The notes: generated from the sequence alone by a model not told the origin. DNA of 46,906 nt from Methylomonas sp. (GCA_026989395.1 JALSJK010000149.1:1-46906), one strand, 5' to 3'. Positions 26,413-35,297 are shown, numbered from the stretch's first letter. Numbers and translations are program-made.

Positions 26413-27096
26413 CTATTTCTTATCTTTGGCGGTGTTTTCAGGTTGCTGGTTTTGTTTTTCTAGTTCATCGAGTATCATTTTTAATGCCAATTCATCCTCT
26501 TCATGTTCAAATTCCTGGGCGAGAGGGTCTGAATCAAAATCACAATCGGGCGCTTCAAATTCTGAACTGACGACTGAACCTTCCCAGCGTTCAAAAATAT
26601 TGTTCACTTCCAATGCAGGGTTAGTAGATTTTGAATTGAGTGATTCTTGAAGGTCAGCTCGATTTTGTCTGGCGGCGAGAATCTCTTTTTTGTTTTTCAA
26701 AACCTGTAATTGCTCTGAAATACGATTTAAATCGTCACGGATTTTTGATTCCTGTTTGCAGCTTTCCTCATACTGCTGTTCGAGTAGAGTAATTTGCTGT
26801 TGCGTTTGCCGCAAACGCTTTATGCATTGCAGCGCTTTTTGCTCGTCTTCATCTTCGTTTTTGGCTTTCAATGCGCGTTCAGACCATAATTGAGCTTGCT
26901 TTTGTTGCTGTTCCAGTTGCTTTTGATAATGAGTTGACATTTTGCTAACTCGATGTAAATGCAATCTTGTTTTGCTGCCCAATGTTTGTAGATCTTGGAT
27001 AGCTGCTTCGGCTAATGCTTCATGGTTTTCAAAGTCATTAGCGACTTGGTCGACCTGGCTTTTAATGCTGATAAAGATTTTTTTTAAGCTGTTCAT
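26413..27096 (-). CDS. pspA: PspA/IM30-family protein
   Basis: 227 aa from the chosen start MNSLKKIFISIKSQVDQVANDFENHEALAEAAI. The PspA/Vipp1 layout is clear: an amphipathic N-terminal helix, then long coiled-coil helices (LHRVSKMSTHYQKQLEQQQKQAQLWSERALKA, QITLLEQQYEESCKQESKIRDDL). An acidic C-terminal extension follows (EFEHEEDELALKMILDELEKQ). PspA oligomers bind and protect a damaged inner membrane and can hold a sigma-54 activator in check. The frame is open to 27294, but the ATG at 27096 has a GAGG ribosome binding site and matches the family start. A sigma-54 promoter lies at 27139-27152. Confidence 0.82.
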   Translation of the reverse strand: MNSLKKIFISIKSQVDQVANDFENHEALAEAAIQDLQTLGSKTRLHLHRVSKMSTHYQKQLEQQQKQAQLWSERALKAKNEDEDEQKALQCIKRLRQTQQQITLLEQQYEESCKQESKIRDDLNRISEQLQVLKNKKEILAARQNRADLQESLNSKSTNPALEVNNIFERWEGSVVSSEFEAPDCDFDSDPLAQEFEHEEDELALKMILDELEKQNQQPENTAKDKK

Positions 27097-27135
27097 GCTG
27101 GTTATCCTCGTTTTGTTTGTGAATTCAATGAAAAC

Positions 27136-27156
27136 AGAGCAGAAGCTATGCCAAAA
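27136..27156 (-). promoter_or_regulatory. Sigma-54 promoter for the pspA-like operon
   Basis: On the minus strand the sequence reads TTTTGGCATAGCTTCTGCTC. The invariant GG (27152-27151) and GC (27140-27139) are exactly 10 nt apart, and TTGGCA and CTGC agree with the -24/-12 consensus. Transcription should begin near 27127, about 30 nt before the pspA ATG. An imperfect TGTGC...CCACAC dyad at about 27191-27213 is a possible activator site. Confidence 0.7.
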
Positions 27157-27272
27157 TATTAATTTATTAAATATCAGTTGCTTATATATATGGTGTGGTT
27201 TTCCATGCACAGAAATGTACAATTTATGTATATTAGCTATGCTTAAAATGAATGATTGGTAGAGAAATTTAA

Positions 27273-28748
27273 ATGAGTAAAAAACTGAATCCAAGGCAAC
27301 GGGATTTTTTTAACCAGATTACAAGCCTGGCTTTTGTGAATCCTTTTAGCAAAGAAAGAGAGCAGGCTGATTGTGATTTGTTGGATATTGCGACAGGAAA
27401 ATTAAATTTGCTACAAAGAACGGAAATTATCCAGAAACTTCTTCAAGACCAATTAAAACAGCTCGAAGGAGTAACGGGGTTCCAAATTAGCCAATTTCAA
27501 GGCAAGACTCAGGAAACAATAAAATTAGCTTGGCTGTTCTATCAGTATCATGAATTTCAGGAGCAATTTAATAGGTTTATTGATAAACAAAACCGTAAAG
27601 GGGAAGAGCCAATCGAACTGCCATTTGCGAAAGAATTGATTAGGCGATTTTTATGTTCTGGGTTTACAGAATTGGAAACAGAGAGATTTATCGCTTTATT
27701 TTATCAGTTATGCCGAGGTTTTTATTTTATAAATTCATCAATTTCGGGTGATTGTCCAGCGATTATTCAATTACGCATGCATTTGTGGAATAACATTTTT
27801 ACTTTTAATCCACAGTGGTATCTAAATTATTTATGCGGAAAAATGGAAGATTTCTCGACTTTATTATTGGGCGCAACTGGAACAGGAAAAAGCCTTGCAG
27901 CGTATGCTATTGGATGTTCAGGGTTTATTCCATTTGATTTGGAAAAAAAACGTTTTCGTGAAAGTTTTACCCGCTCCTATCAGGCGATAAATTTATCGCA
28001 ATATCCGGCATCATTGTTGGAATCGGAGCTTTTTGGCCATAAAAAAGGTGCTTTTACCGGGGCTATAGAACAACATCAAGGATTATTTGCTAGATGCAGT
28101 GCTCATGGCGCTGTATTTATAGATGAAATTGGGGATATAGATATGCCAATTCAGGTGAAATTGCTTAATGTATTGCAAGATCGGACATTTAGTCCGGTTG
28201 GTAGTCATGAAAAAATAAGGTTTTCTGGTCGTGTAATCAGCGCAACTAATCGAAATATTGAGCAATTACGCAAAGATGGAATTTTCAGGGATGATCTGTA
28301 TTACAGATTATGTTCTGATGTTATTGTGGTTCCCAGTTTACAGCAGCGAATACGCGAAAACGCAAAAGAGCTAGGTAATTTGATTGCTGGTTTGCTTAAG
28401 CGTATTTTTGATGCGCCTGATCCTCAAATGGTATCACGAATAGAAAAAAGTATATTGAACATCGTGCCTGCTGATTATCACTGGCCAGGAAATGTTAGAG
28501 AGTTGGAGCAATGTATCCGGCGTATTTGTTTGGTTGGCTATTATAATGTTAGTGAGCAGTCCAACTTTACCGCAAATAATGGCTTCGTTCTCGCTGAAAA
28601 TTCTGGTGAAAGCAGTGTACAAAATCTACTGAAAAAATATTGTGATTTTTTATATCAGCGACATGGCAGTTATGAAGCCGTTGCCAGAATTACACAACTC
28701 GATCGGCGTACCGTAAAAAAATATATCGTTAGTAAGAAAGGAGCATGA
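27273..28748 (+). CDS. Sigma-54-dependent transcriptional activator (PspF-like, with N-terminal extension)
   Basis: 491 aa. The central AAA+ domain has Walker A GATGTGKS (200-207), the sigma-54 contact loop GAFTGA (259-264), Walker B VFIDE (281-285) and the ISATNRNI sensor. The C-terminus is a Fis-type helix-turn-helix (RHGSYEAVARITQLDRRTVKKYI). Unlike PspF, which lacks a sensor part, it carries about 180 residues before the ATPase with no recognisable receiver, PAS or GAF motif. It is divergent from the pspA-like gene, whose promoter is sigma-54 type, so it is the likely activator. Binding by PspA or a signal via the extension is unproven. Confidence 0.85.
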   Translation: MSKKLNPRQRDFFNQITSLAFVNPFSKEREQADCDLLDIATGKLNLLQRTEIIQKLLQDQLKQLEGVTGFQISQFQGKTQETIKLAWLFYQYHEFQEQFNRFIDKQNRKGEEPIELPFAKELIRRFLCSGFTELETERFIALFYQLCRGFYFINSSISGDCPAIIQLRMHLWNNIFTFNPQWYLNYLCGKMEDFSTLLLGATGTGKSLAAYAIGCSGFIPFDLEKKRFRESFTRSYQAINLSQYPASLLESELFGHKKGAFTGAIEQHQGLFARCSAHGAVFIDEIGDIDMPIQVKLLNVLQDRTFSPVGSHEKIRFSGRVISATNRNIEQLRKDGIFRDDLYYRLCSDVIVVPSLQQRIRENAKELGNLIAGLLKRIFDAPDPQMVSRIEKSILNIVPADYHWPGNVRELEQCIRRICLVGYYNVSEQSNFTANNGFVLAENSGESSVQNLLKKYCDFLYQRHGSYEAVARITQLDRRTVKKYIVSKKGA

Positions 28749-28790
28749 AATAATTTAAAACAACTGGCTTGTCATTTTTATCCATCTTCT

Positions 28791-28839
28791 GCGTTGTAAA
28801 AAATAGATACATAGCTGGCTATAGATCTTTTTTCTACGC
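28791..28839. repeat. Imperfect palindrome between convergent genes
   Basis: GCGTTGTAAAAAATAGAT..CATAGC pairs with GCTATAGATC.TTTTTTCTACGC around a 2-nt centre. It sits in the 156-bp gap where the activator and YIP1 genes converge. It may act as a bidirectional terminator, but the sequence style (GCGTTGTA...TACGCC) is that of a dispersed repeat. Confidence 0.45.
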
Positions 28840-28904
28840 CTTGAATACGAATAAAAAAACCGTGCCAGTTCCAACCTATTCCGTGGTCGTTTCCTAAGCA
28901 TTGA

Positions 28905-29570
28905 TTATTGCACGCCCTGCTCCAATCCTTTGAAAAACTCGCCAAGCGTCCGGCCTGCTTCTTCTGGTGGCATTTTGCTAAGATCACCAAATTGACTTGT
29001 GAATTCATCAGTTTGCTCGGCCATGTTTCTGACGACCATTTCGTTACTAATATTAGTCAGGGCAGCAATTATCCCTAATACACAAAACACGATATAAGCA
29101 GTTTTTGGTTTGATACCGTGGACTTCGATACTGGCAATAATCATTAAAATGGTGCCCAGTAGTGTTGATAAAATTGAACCGAGATAAGGAATAGGACTCA
29201 AAATGGCAACGAGGGGATAGACGACAGACGCATAAGCGATACAGCGATAGGAAACTTCATAAGATTCATTTGATCCCAGTAGTTTCCAGATGACAAAGAT
29301 AATGGCGGCGCCGATGAAGCTGCTGATGATGGAGGCAATTACAGTAAACAAGATAGTGCCAATTCCTGCCATCATTCCTCCATGCATGCCTAATCCGAGT
29401 ATCGAAAACAATGTCATTATCAGGCCAACGAAAATAGCCATTACAATGACAAATAACATGGGTTCCAGATAGCCCCCTGATTTCGGCATTGTTTGATAAA
29501 ACGCGACAGGAGTTTTTAATATTTTAAGCGCGGTTTGGATGATTTTATTGAAACTGGTGTTGCTTTCCAT
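28905..29570 (-). CDS. YIP1 family membrane protein
   Basis: 221 aa. KIIQTALKILKTPVAFYQTMPKSGGYLEPMLFVIVMAIFVG is the start of the Yip1 domain. Five membrane spans follow, including a Gly/Met-rich second region (GLGMHGGMMAGIGTILF) and GSNESYEVSYRCIAYASVVYPL, typical of the family. A short acidic soluble tail (about residues 180-221) ends it. Bacterial YIP1 proteins have no defined function. It is convergent with the sigma-54 activator. Confidence 0.8.
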   Translation of the reverse strand: MESNTSFNKIIQTALKILKTPVAFYQTMPKSGGYLEPMLFVIVMAIFVGLIMTLFSILGLGMHGGMMAGIGTILFTVIASIISSFIGAAIIFVIWKLLGSNESYEVSYRCIAYASVVYPLVAILSPIPYLGSILSTLLGTILMIIASIEVHGIKPKTAYIVFCVLGIIAALTNISNEMVVRNMAEQTDEFTSQFGDLSKMPPEEAGRTLGEFFKGLEQGVQ

Positions 29571-29923
29571 AAATTACTCCTGATGTGAATGATGGGAAGT
29601 TTTTATTATTTGTACTTTAAAACGGTCACGGATGCAGATTTTTTGCGGTCTAACTTTTTTATAGCATGTCATGCGGCTGTTTCAACGTTCTGTTATTGAC
29701 AGAGCTCAATGCATATAAATTCCCCATCCGTGATTGTGCAAAGTATAATTAGAAGCCTCTTTTCTTTATGTTTAACATAAACCGGGTTCTGGTTCAATAA
29801 AACACACAATCAAAAAGTGCTTCAAAAAAGCATTTTCTTTGGTTTTGGCTTTTTTCGTGTTAACGATCAAGGTAGAATTTAAGATGTTCCTCGGGACTTT
29901 CCGAGAAGTAAAAAAAATGGCAA
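29571..29923. other. Promoter-bearing gap before the SPFH-like cluster
   Basis: About 353 bp between divergent genes. It holds the second copy of the 55-bp dispersed element (29696-29750), and otherwise AT-rich sequence with T-runs around 29845-29860. No RNA gene was recognised. Confidence 0.4.
29696..29750. repeat. Dispersed 55-bp noncoding element, copy 2
   Basis: Matches 31-85 in blocks GACA, CA.TGC, TATAAATTCC, CATC.GTGA, GC.AAGTATAATT. It lies upstream of the four-gene membrane/peptidase cluster. The conservation of the AAGTATAATT end in both copies hints at a shared promoter or protein site. Confidence 0.55.
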
Positions 29924-31213
29924 ATGAAGATGGAAAATATTAAACAAATGAAGTCGCAAGGCGCTGGCTTGGGTCGATTAATTAATCGAGTTCAGACCGT
30001 GTTTGTCGGCATGCTCCGGATTTGGTCAATACCCATTGTATTATTGCTCAGTCTGGCATCTGGTTTTACAACCTACTATGGCTTATCTCATTTCATCGTA
30101 CCCTGGATTGCATTAATTATTACTGTTGCAATTCAGTCTATTATCGTTATCTGTTCTCTTGAAATAGCGGGTATACACTGGAAGGCCAATCGCTTTCGCT
30201 ATTTTACGATTATGATTTCTTTATTGATCGCATTAGCCGCATCGATATCATTTTCCTATTTCAAGTTTTACGAGATATCGGAAAAGGATACCATTCATAT
30301 TCAAAGACTTAACCAGGTGCAGCAGGACGTTAATCAATATTTGAATAAAGTTACGGAGGTAAAAAACACCATACTTGAACAGCACCGGAAAGAATTGGAG
30401 CAAGCCTCCAAAGATGTCACACAAGCATTTTTTGGTACCCATCCTGGAATCGTACCTCGCTATAAAAATGTGGTTGGAGAAGGACCATTTTGGCGTCGTT
30501 ATAATCAAATTTATCAGGACAAGAAAAAAGAAAATCAATTGCGTGAGCAGGAATTCGTCAAACTGGATAAAAAAATCCTTAATCTACAAAGTAACTTGAC
30601 ACAGCTGGATGGGGCGCAGAGCAAAGAGAGCGTTTATCAAAAGATTTTGACTCTTTTACAGGAGGTGCAAGTTGATTTTAACCGTTTAATTTCAAGTGAA
30701 GGGGTTGAGGCGCCCAAAGCACCCACATTGATGTCCTACATGCAATTTACCCAAGGTGTTAAACCGTCTTTTTCAATGTGGAAGGGGTTTTCCATGTTCG
30801 CTTTTGTGTGTGCGGCAATGGTTGATTTTTTTACTGTCTTGTTGTCATACAGACTGGAGTTTACTGCCCCGGGACCATTAACTGAACAGGAAGAATCCCT
30901 GGTTTTTGAATGTCTCAGGCAATTTACTGAGTTCAGAATCAATGAAAATGATGAGCTGGAAATGGTGATTGAAAAGACAGAACTGGAAAGAGCCAGACAT
31001 TATTCTGACTGGTCAAGAATGTTCGCGGTTGGATTTTTATTAAGTCGAGGCTTTCTGCGAAAAATTGATGAAAGAACAGTCGAATTTGCCCCCAATCTTT
31101 ATCCATTGATTGCTGAGCACATGGGGGATAAATTGCAGGAATTAAAGGCCAAGGCCGCATCAAAGACAAAATCAGAAGCAGTAAAGCTGGAGGTGGTTCA
31201 TGGCAATGACTGA
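29924..31213 (+). CDS. Polytopic membrane protein with internal coiled coil, unknown family
   Basis: 429 aa. Three N-terminal hydrophobic segments (IWSIPIVLLLSLASGFTTYYGL, WIALIITVAIQSIIVICSLEI, FTIMISLLIALAASISFSYF) precede a long charged region (about residues 115-260) with coiled-coil character. A further span follows (GFSMFAFVCAAMVDFFTVLLSY), then a cytoplasmic C-terminus ending in a Lys/Ala helix. I recognise no family. The stop overlaps the next gene by 14 bp, implying coupled expression with an SPFH-like protein. Two ATGs (29924 and two codons on) are possible. Confidence 0.7.
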   Translation: MKMENIKQMKSQGAGLGRLINRVQTVFVGMLRIWSIPIVLLLSLASGFTTYYGLSHFIVPWIALIITVAIQSIIVICSLEIAGIHWKANRFRYFTIMISLLIALAASISFSYFKFYEISEKDTIHIQRLNQVQQDVNQYLNKVTEVKNTILEQHRKELEQASKDVTQAFFGTHPGIVPRYKNVVGEGPFWRRYNQIYQDKKKENQLREQEFVKLDKKILNLQSNLTQLDGAQSKESVYQKILTLLQEVQVDFNRLISSEGVEAPKAPTLMSYMQFTQGVKPSFSMWKGFSMFAFVCAAMVDFFTVLLSYRLEFTAPGPLTEQEESLVFECLRQFTEFRINENDELEMVIEKTELERARHYSDWSRMFAVGFLLSRGFLRKIDERTVEFAPNLYPLIAEHMGDKLQELKAKAASKTKSEAVKLEVVHGND

Positions 31214-32549
31214 AGATTCCGTTGAAGCCTGGTTGCAAACGCCATTCCCAGGCTCGGATAGTTCAGATCGTCCTATTTGGGATCCAGGTTTTGATCCGGA
31301 AAGAAGAATTGTAGTTTCTAGGTTAGGGCCATATTATAAGGTGTTTCTCAGGCCGCCACGATTTGTTAAACGTTTTTATCATACTGTTTATCCATTATTA
31401 ATTGAAAACTGGAATCTGGCGACACAAGCCAAACTTTATGATGGTTTTTGCACCATGGATGTGGCGTTGGAAGTCCGATTTCAGGCGACATTAAAATATG
31501 TTGAAAAAAATCTTGAGTTTTTATCCAAGATTAATGAACACATCAAAACGGTTTATGAAGGTATTTTGATCGATATTCTGGATAAGGAATTACTTGAATT
31601 GGCTGATGGAGAATGGGTGCAAACTGGTTTGAATCCAGTCGCCAGGCAAATTGAAAATGCGATCAATGAAACCTTGATGCTGAAAAATATTCAATGCAGG
31701 GCTTTATGTAGTTTGCAGCCCAGTTTTGAGGACTTTTCTGATGATGAAACAATCGATAGTCGTTTTGTTCAGGAGTCTGTTTATCTGAATATTGTCAAGA
31801 AAAATTTCGAATTTCGCGAGAAGAAAGCCCAGGAAGCCTTTCGTCAGGAACAAAAACTGGAGCAGGAAAAGCTGGAGCAGAAACGCAAAATGCTCGAACA
31901 GTTAAATGAAGAGGATGAAATCGTCAGACAAAAACAGGCCATTGAAGCAGAAAATATCAAGCGCCAGTTGATGGAACAAAAACAACACCTTGATGAACAA
32001 TTAACACTCGAAGAAAAGCTGTTGGCTGAGAAAGTCAAACATGAAGTAAAAATGAAGGAAATAGAGCAGGAAGCTAAAGAAGAAGAGCAAAGAAAGCTGC
32101 TTTTACGACAGCAACAAATTGAGCAGGATTTATTAGAAGAAAAATTAAAACATCAAGAACAAATCAAGGACAGGGAAACTGAAATGGAAATTGAGCAATA
32201 TAAAAAACAACAACGAAAATGGCTGGAGGCCAAAAGACGACTTCAAGAGGAAAAATACCGAAATGAAGAATTATTGAGTCAACGGGAAAGGGAGGCTGAA
32301 TTCAAGGCTCAGGAGCAGCATCAACTGGAAAAGCAAAAGTTGCTGGAGCAGTTACGGCAGGAACAATTAAAGCATGAGGCGCGAATCAAGGAAATGGAGC
32401 TGGAAGCTGAATTGGTACGGCAACAGAAACAACACGAAACGACCGAAAAAACTGAAGATTTTCTGCGAAAGGAAATAGAGATGTTAGTCTTGGAAAAACA
32501 ACGTGCAGAGCTCAATGAAGAAATAAAAAGAGTTCAGGCTGAAGAATAG
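31200..32549 (+). CDS. SPFH/stomatin-like domain with long coiled coil
   Basis: 449 aa. Residues about 37-185 show a stomatin/flotillin-like pattern: RIVVSRLGPYYKVFLRP, then TKA-like LATQAKLYDGFCTMDVALEVRFQATLKYVEKN, and VARQIENAINETLMLKNIQCRALCSLQPSF. Residues 200-449 are continuous Glu/Lys/Gln/Leu coiled coil. There is no membrane span, unlike HflK/C, so membrane contact may be through its overlapping partner encoded just upstream. SPFH proteins form large rings that regulate membrane proteases. Domain assignment is by pattern only. Confidence 0.55.
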   Translation: MAMTEDSVEAWLQTPFPGSDSSDRPIWDPGFDPERRIVVSRLGPYYKVFLRPPRFVKRFYHTVYPLLIENWNLATQAKLYDGFCTMDVALEVRFQATLKYVEKNLEFLSKINEHIKTVYEGILIDILDKELLELADGEWVQTGLNPVARQIENAINETLMLKNIQCRALCSLQPSFEDFSDDETIDSRFVQESVYLNIVKKNFEFREKKAQEAFRQEQKLEQEKLEQKRKMLEQLNEEDEIVRQKQAIEAENIKRQLMEQKQHLDEQLTLEEKLLAEKVKHEVKMKEIEQEAKEEEQRKLLLRQQQIEQDLLEEKLKHQEQIKDRETEMEIEQYKKQQRKWLEAKRRLQEEKYRNEELLSQREREAEFKAQEQHQLEKQKLLEQLRQEQLKHEARIKEMELEAELVRQQKQHETTEKTEDFLRKEIEMLVLEKQRAELNEEIKRVQAEE

Positions 32550-32581
32550 CCGAAAATAGCAATATCGCAGGAGAAGTTAAG

Positions 32582-33445
32582 ATGAAATGGCGCAATCGCA
32601 GAAGAAGCAGTAATGTCGAAGATCGAAGAGGCTCAACAATTTCAAGAGGGGCAAAGGGAGGCGGTATTGGTCTGATCGCTTTAGCCTTGATTGGCATGTA
32701 TTTTGGTGTTGATCCAAGAATAATCATGGGTATTGGTAGTCAGCTTTCAGGAGGTGGAGAAGCTACAACGACCCAGCGTGCTAATTATAAACCATCACCC
32801 AAAGGACAGCAGCTTGGGGAATTTGTCTCCGTTGTATTAGCTGATTCCGAAGATACCTGGCATGCGATTTTTAAACAAATGGGAAGACGCTATCAGGAGC
32901 CGAAACTGGTTCTGTTTACAGATAGGGTTCAGTCAGCCTGTGGTATGGCGGAAGCAGCAATGGGGCCTTTTTATTGTCCAGGGGATGCAAAAGTTTACGT
33001 TGACTTGGGTTTTTACGATGAATTGAAAAGGCGACACAATGCGCCTGGTGATTTTGCCCAGGCTTATGTCGTGGCGCATGAAGTGGGGCATCATGTGCAA
33101 AATTTGTTGGGAATTTCCAGCAAAGTGCAAAATGCCCGCAGCCGGATGAGTCAAGCACAGGGCAATGAACTATCAGTGAGGCTGGAGCTTCAAGCAGACT
33201 GTTTTGCTGGGTTGTGGGCGCAACATACTCAGCAGACCAAGCAGGTATTGGAGCAAGGCGATGTTGAAGAGGCCTTGAATGCCGCATCTGCCATAGGCGA
33301 TGATCGTCTGCAAAAACAGGCCAGAGGCTATGCTTCGCCAGAATCATTTACACATGGGACATCCAGGCAGCGGGTAAAATGGTTTAAACAGGGAATGCAG
33401 GCTAGTAGTATTAATGACTGCGATACTTTTTCCGTCCGTTTATAA
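32582..33445 (+). CDS. ypfJ: YpfJ-type neutral zinc metallopeptidase
   Basis: 287 aa. A basic N-terminus (MKWRNRRRSSNVEDRRG) is followed by one membrane span (GGGIGLIALALIGMYFG). The rest is the YpfJ peptidase domain: QSACGMAEAAMGPFYCPGDAKVYVDLGFYDEL, the zinc motif HEVGHHVQNLLG, and LELQADCFAGLWAQH with the third ligand. It is an inner membrane-anchored peptidase facing the periplasm by the usual topology. It lies 32 bp after the SPFH-like gene, and that context resembles SPFH-protease pairs. Its substrate is unknown. Confidence 0.9.
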   Translation: MKWRNRRRSSNVEDRRGSTISRGAKGGGIGLIALALIGMYFGVDPRIIMGIGSQLSGGGEATTTQRANYKPSPKGQQLGEFVSVVLADSEDTWHAIFKQMGRRYQEPKLVLFTDRVQSACGMAEAAMGPFYCPGDAKVYVDLGFYDELKRRHNAPGDFAQAYVVAHEVGHHVQNLLGISSKVQNARSRMSQAQGNELSVRLELQADCFAGLWAQHTQQTKQVLEQGDVEEALNAASAIGDDRLQKQARGYASPESFTHGTSRQRVKWFKQGMQASSINDCDTFSVRL

Positions 33446-33452
33446 AGGTTTT

Positions 33453-33725
33453 ATGCAAATTTCTCCCGAAAGCATTGGCTACATTGCGGCAGTATTGACA
33501 ACTTCCTCATTTTTGCCACAAGCCATATTGACCATAAAAACCAAGGATACCGAATCTTTGTCATTAGGAATGTACAGTGCCTTTACATTAGGTGTTTTAC
33601 TCTGGTTGATTTATGGCGTTTATCTTGACGATAAAGCGATTATTTTTGCCAATGCCATCACTCTTGTGCTTTCAGCATCAATTTTATCAGTGAAGATTTT
33701 TAATACCATCTTTAAAAACGAATAA
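33453..33725 (+). CDS. SemiSWEET-type PQ-loop sugar transporter
   Basis: 90 aa from the ATG at 33453 (a longer in-frame start at 33414 would overlap ypfJ). MQISPESIGYIAAVLTTSSFLPQAILTIKTKDTESLSLGMYSAF carries the PQ-loop signature, followed by LWLIYGVYL and a third hydrophobic span. SemiSWEETs are three-helix dimeric facilitators for sugars. A weak AAAGG ribosome binding site precedes the ATG. Its placement 8 bp after ypfJ suggests co-transcription without an obvious functional link. Confidence 0.82.
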   Translation: MQISPESIGYIAAVLTTSSFLPQAILTIKTKDTESLSLGMYSAFTLGVLLWLIYGVYLDDKAIIFANAITLVLSASILSVKIFNTIFKNE

Positions 33726-33752
33726 AAATACAAGCCCGTTGTCCAAGTTATT

Positions 33753-34349
33753 TCATGTTCGTTCCTTAATGTCATCAAATTGTTTACGAATTTTTTCCTT
33801 ATTTTGCCGATAAGCTATCGCATCACCATAATCTAGAAAATGTTGGTATCGGCTGTGTAATGTGCTGATACGTCTTGCATGTTTAATTGGACACCAAAAT
33901 TGTTCAGTTCTGGCGGCAATTTCCTGAGTGAAAGCGATTAGACCATTAAAATAGCTGCAATAAGCGCAATTTATCTTTTCAACAATATTCAGATAATTTA
34001 AATAATGACGATCGAAAACGATATAGTTGGAACGTTTGACTTTTGGAATACCATAAATTGGAAAACAAATGCTGTGATAGAGGGAAACGAAAATATCGAA
34101 TAAAATTGTAGGGAAAAGCACTGACCAGATAATTGGGGTGCTCAGAATATGTTTAATGGGAGCAGCTTTAAAATAATCTAATAAACGCTGTAGATGTTGT
34201 TTATGCTGCTGGATAACAGAATTTTCAAAGCAAACCTTTTTTTGTTGTATTTGATAACTTGAAGTATCTTGCTGATTTTGGATTTCATCAATGAGTTCTG
34301 ACTCAAGGGTTTTTATCTTATCTAGGAGATCATCAATTGTAGTTGTCAT
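33753..34349 (-). CDS. Conserved-looking hypothetical with cysteine motifs
   Basis: 198 aa. An N-terminal helical/coiled region (residues 1-60) precedes a hydrophobic central stretch IIWSVLFPTILFDIFVSLYHSICFP, which may be membrane-associated. NYLNIVEKINCAYCSYFNGLIAFTQEIAARTEQFWCPIKHARR then provides three cysteines in a CxxC...C arrangement suited to metal binding. I do not recognise a function. The Cys-rich block looks strongly constrained, which argues for a real conserved family. Confidence 0.65.
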   Translation of the reverse strand: MTTTIDDLLDKIKTLESELIDEIQNQQDTSSYQIQQKKVCFENSVIQQHKQHLQRLLDYFKAAPIKHILSTPIIWSVLFPTILFDIFVSLYHSICFPIYGIPKVKRSNYIVFDRHYLNYLNIVEKINCAYCSYFNGLIAFTQEIAARTEQFWCPIKHARRISTLHSRYQHFLDYGDAIAYRQNKEKIRKQFDDIKERT

Positions 34350-34464
34350 TATTTTTTCCTGAGTTGACTGCTTCTTATCTTATAGAATTTGTGCGTTGCT
34401 TAGAAGGAATTTTCAACAATACTGAGAAGATTAATGTTGAGTGTCAAACCAGAAATCTAGATGA

Positions 34465-35280
34465 TTATTTTTGACAGTTTTGACAAAAAACTGTTGAACG
34501 GCTGCTGATTTTTACTTCCTTTAAAATTGCATTACAAACAGGGCAAGGGCAATCAGCTTTACCATACACTTGAAGTTGCTGGCTAAAATATCCAGGTTTG
34601 CCATCACCCCCAACAAAATCCTTAAGTGTCGTTCCGCCTTGGTCAATGGCGTTTTTCAGGATGGATTGTATTGATTCAACTAAGGCATGATAACGCTTTT
34701 TTGAAATATTTCCTGCCTTACGAGTTGGCCGAATGCCGCAAAGAAATAGTGCTTCATTGGCATAAATATTACCAATGCCGACGACAACTTTTTGATCCAT
34801 AATGAATTGTTTGACGGATAATTTTCTATTGCGGGATAATTGGTGTAAATATGAAGCAGTGAAATGTTTGGAAAGGGGTTCTGGTCCAAGTTTATTCAAT
34901 AAAAAGTGCTGGAACGGTGCTTTCCCAAGCCACAAAACTGCTCCAAACCTTCTTGGGTCAGTCAATCGCAGCACTTTTTTATTGTGAAAAACCAGGTCTA
35001 CGTGATCATGCTTTTCGGCGGGTTGGTCAATATCAACAATTCGTAAGCTTCCAGACATTCCCAAGTGGATTAAAACATAGCCACTACTGAACTCTAATAG
35101 CAGGTATTTTGCTCTCCGTTTAATAGTGTGTAATAACGAATTTGATAAAAGCTTGGGCAGGTCATCAGGAATTGGCCAGCGTAGCCTTGCCTGACGAATG
35201 ATGACTGTTTTGATCTTTTGCTCGATGATATGAGGGGTAATACCTCTACAAGTTGTCTCTACTTCAGGTAATTCGGGCAT
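34465..35280 (-). CDS. mutM: Formamidopyrimidine-DNA glycosylase MutM (Fpg)
   Basis: 271 aa. The mature N-terminal proline and catalytic Glu are in MPELPEVETTCRGITPHI. The beta-elimination lysine lies in the LRRAK-like segment (KRRAKYLLLEF), and the helix-two-turn-helix QFIMDQKVVVGIGNIYANEALF is present. The C-terminal zinc finger has C-P-V-C and C-Q-N-C pairs. It excises 8-oxoguanine and formamidopyrimidines. It is 17 bp downstream of hflD and co-directional with hflD and the rhodanese gene. Confidence 0.95.
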   Translation of the reverse strand: MPELPEVETTCRGITPHIIEQKIKTVIIRQARLRWPIPDDLPKLLSNSLLHTIKRRAKYLLLEFSSGYVLIHLGMSGSLRIVDIDQPAEKHDHVDLVFHNKKVLRLTDPRRFGAVLWLGKAPFQHFLLNKLGPEPLSKHFTASYLHQLSRNRKLSVKQFIMDQKVVVGIGNIYANEALFLCGIRPTRKAGNISKKRYHALVESIQSILKNAIDQGGTTLKDFVGGDGKPGYFSQQLQVYGKADCPCPVCNAILKEVKISSRSTVFCQNCQK

Positions 35281-35297
35281 TTAATTTGCAACATGAA

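Noticed and set aside
27097-27294. N-terminal extension of the PspA-like frame to 27294
   Set aside because: The extra 66 residues overlap the divergent activator start and would cover the sigma-54 promoter. The ATG at 27096 has a GAGG ribosome binding site and matches PspA starts.
31844-32515. Cys/Ser-rich antisense frames opposite the coiled-coil gene
   Set aside because: They are mirror translations of Gln/Glu/Lys codons in the long coiled coil. There is no ribosome binding site or independent signal.
31830-32540. Apparent tandem repeats of QE/KL/EQ units in the SPFH-like gene
   Set aside because: The similarity is coiled-coil composition; unit length and nucleotide sequence are not constant.
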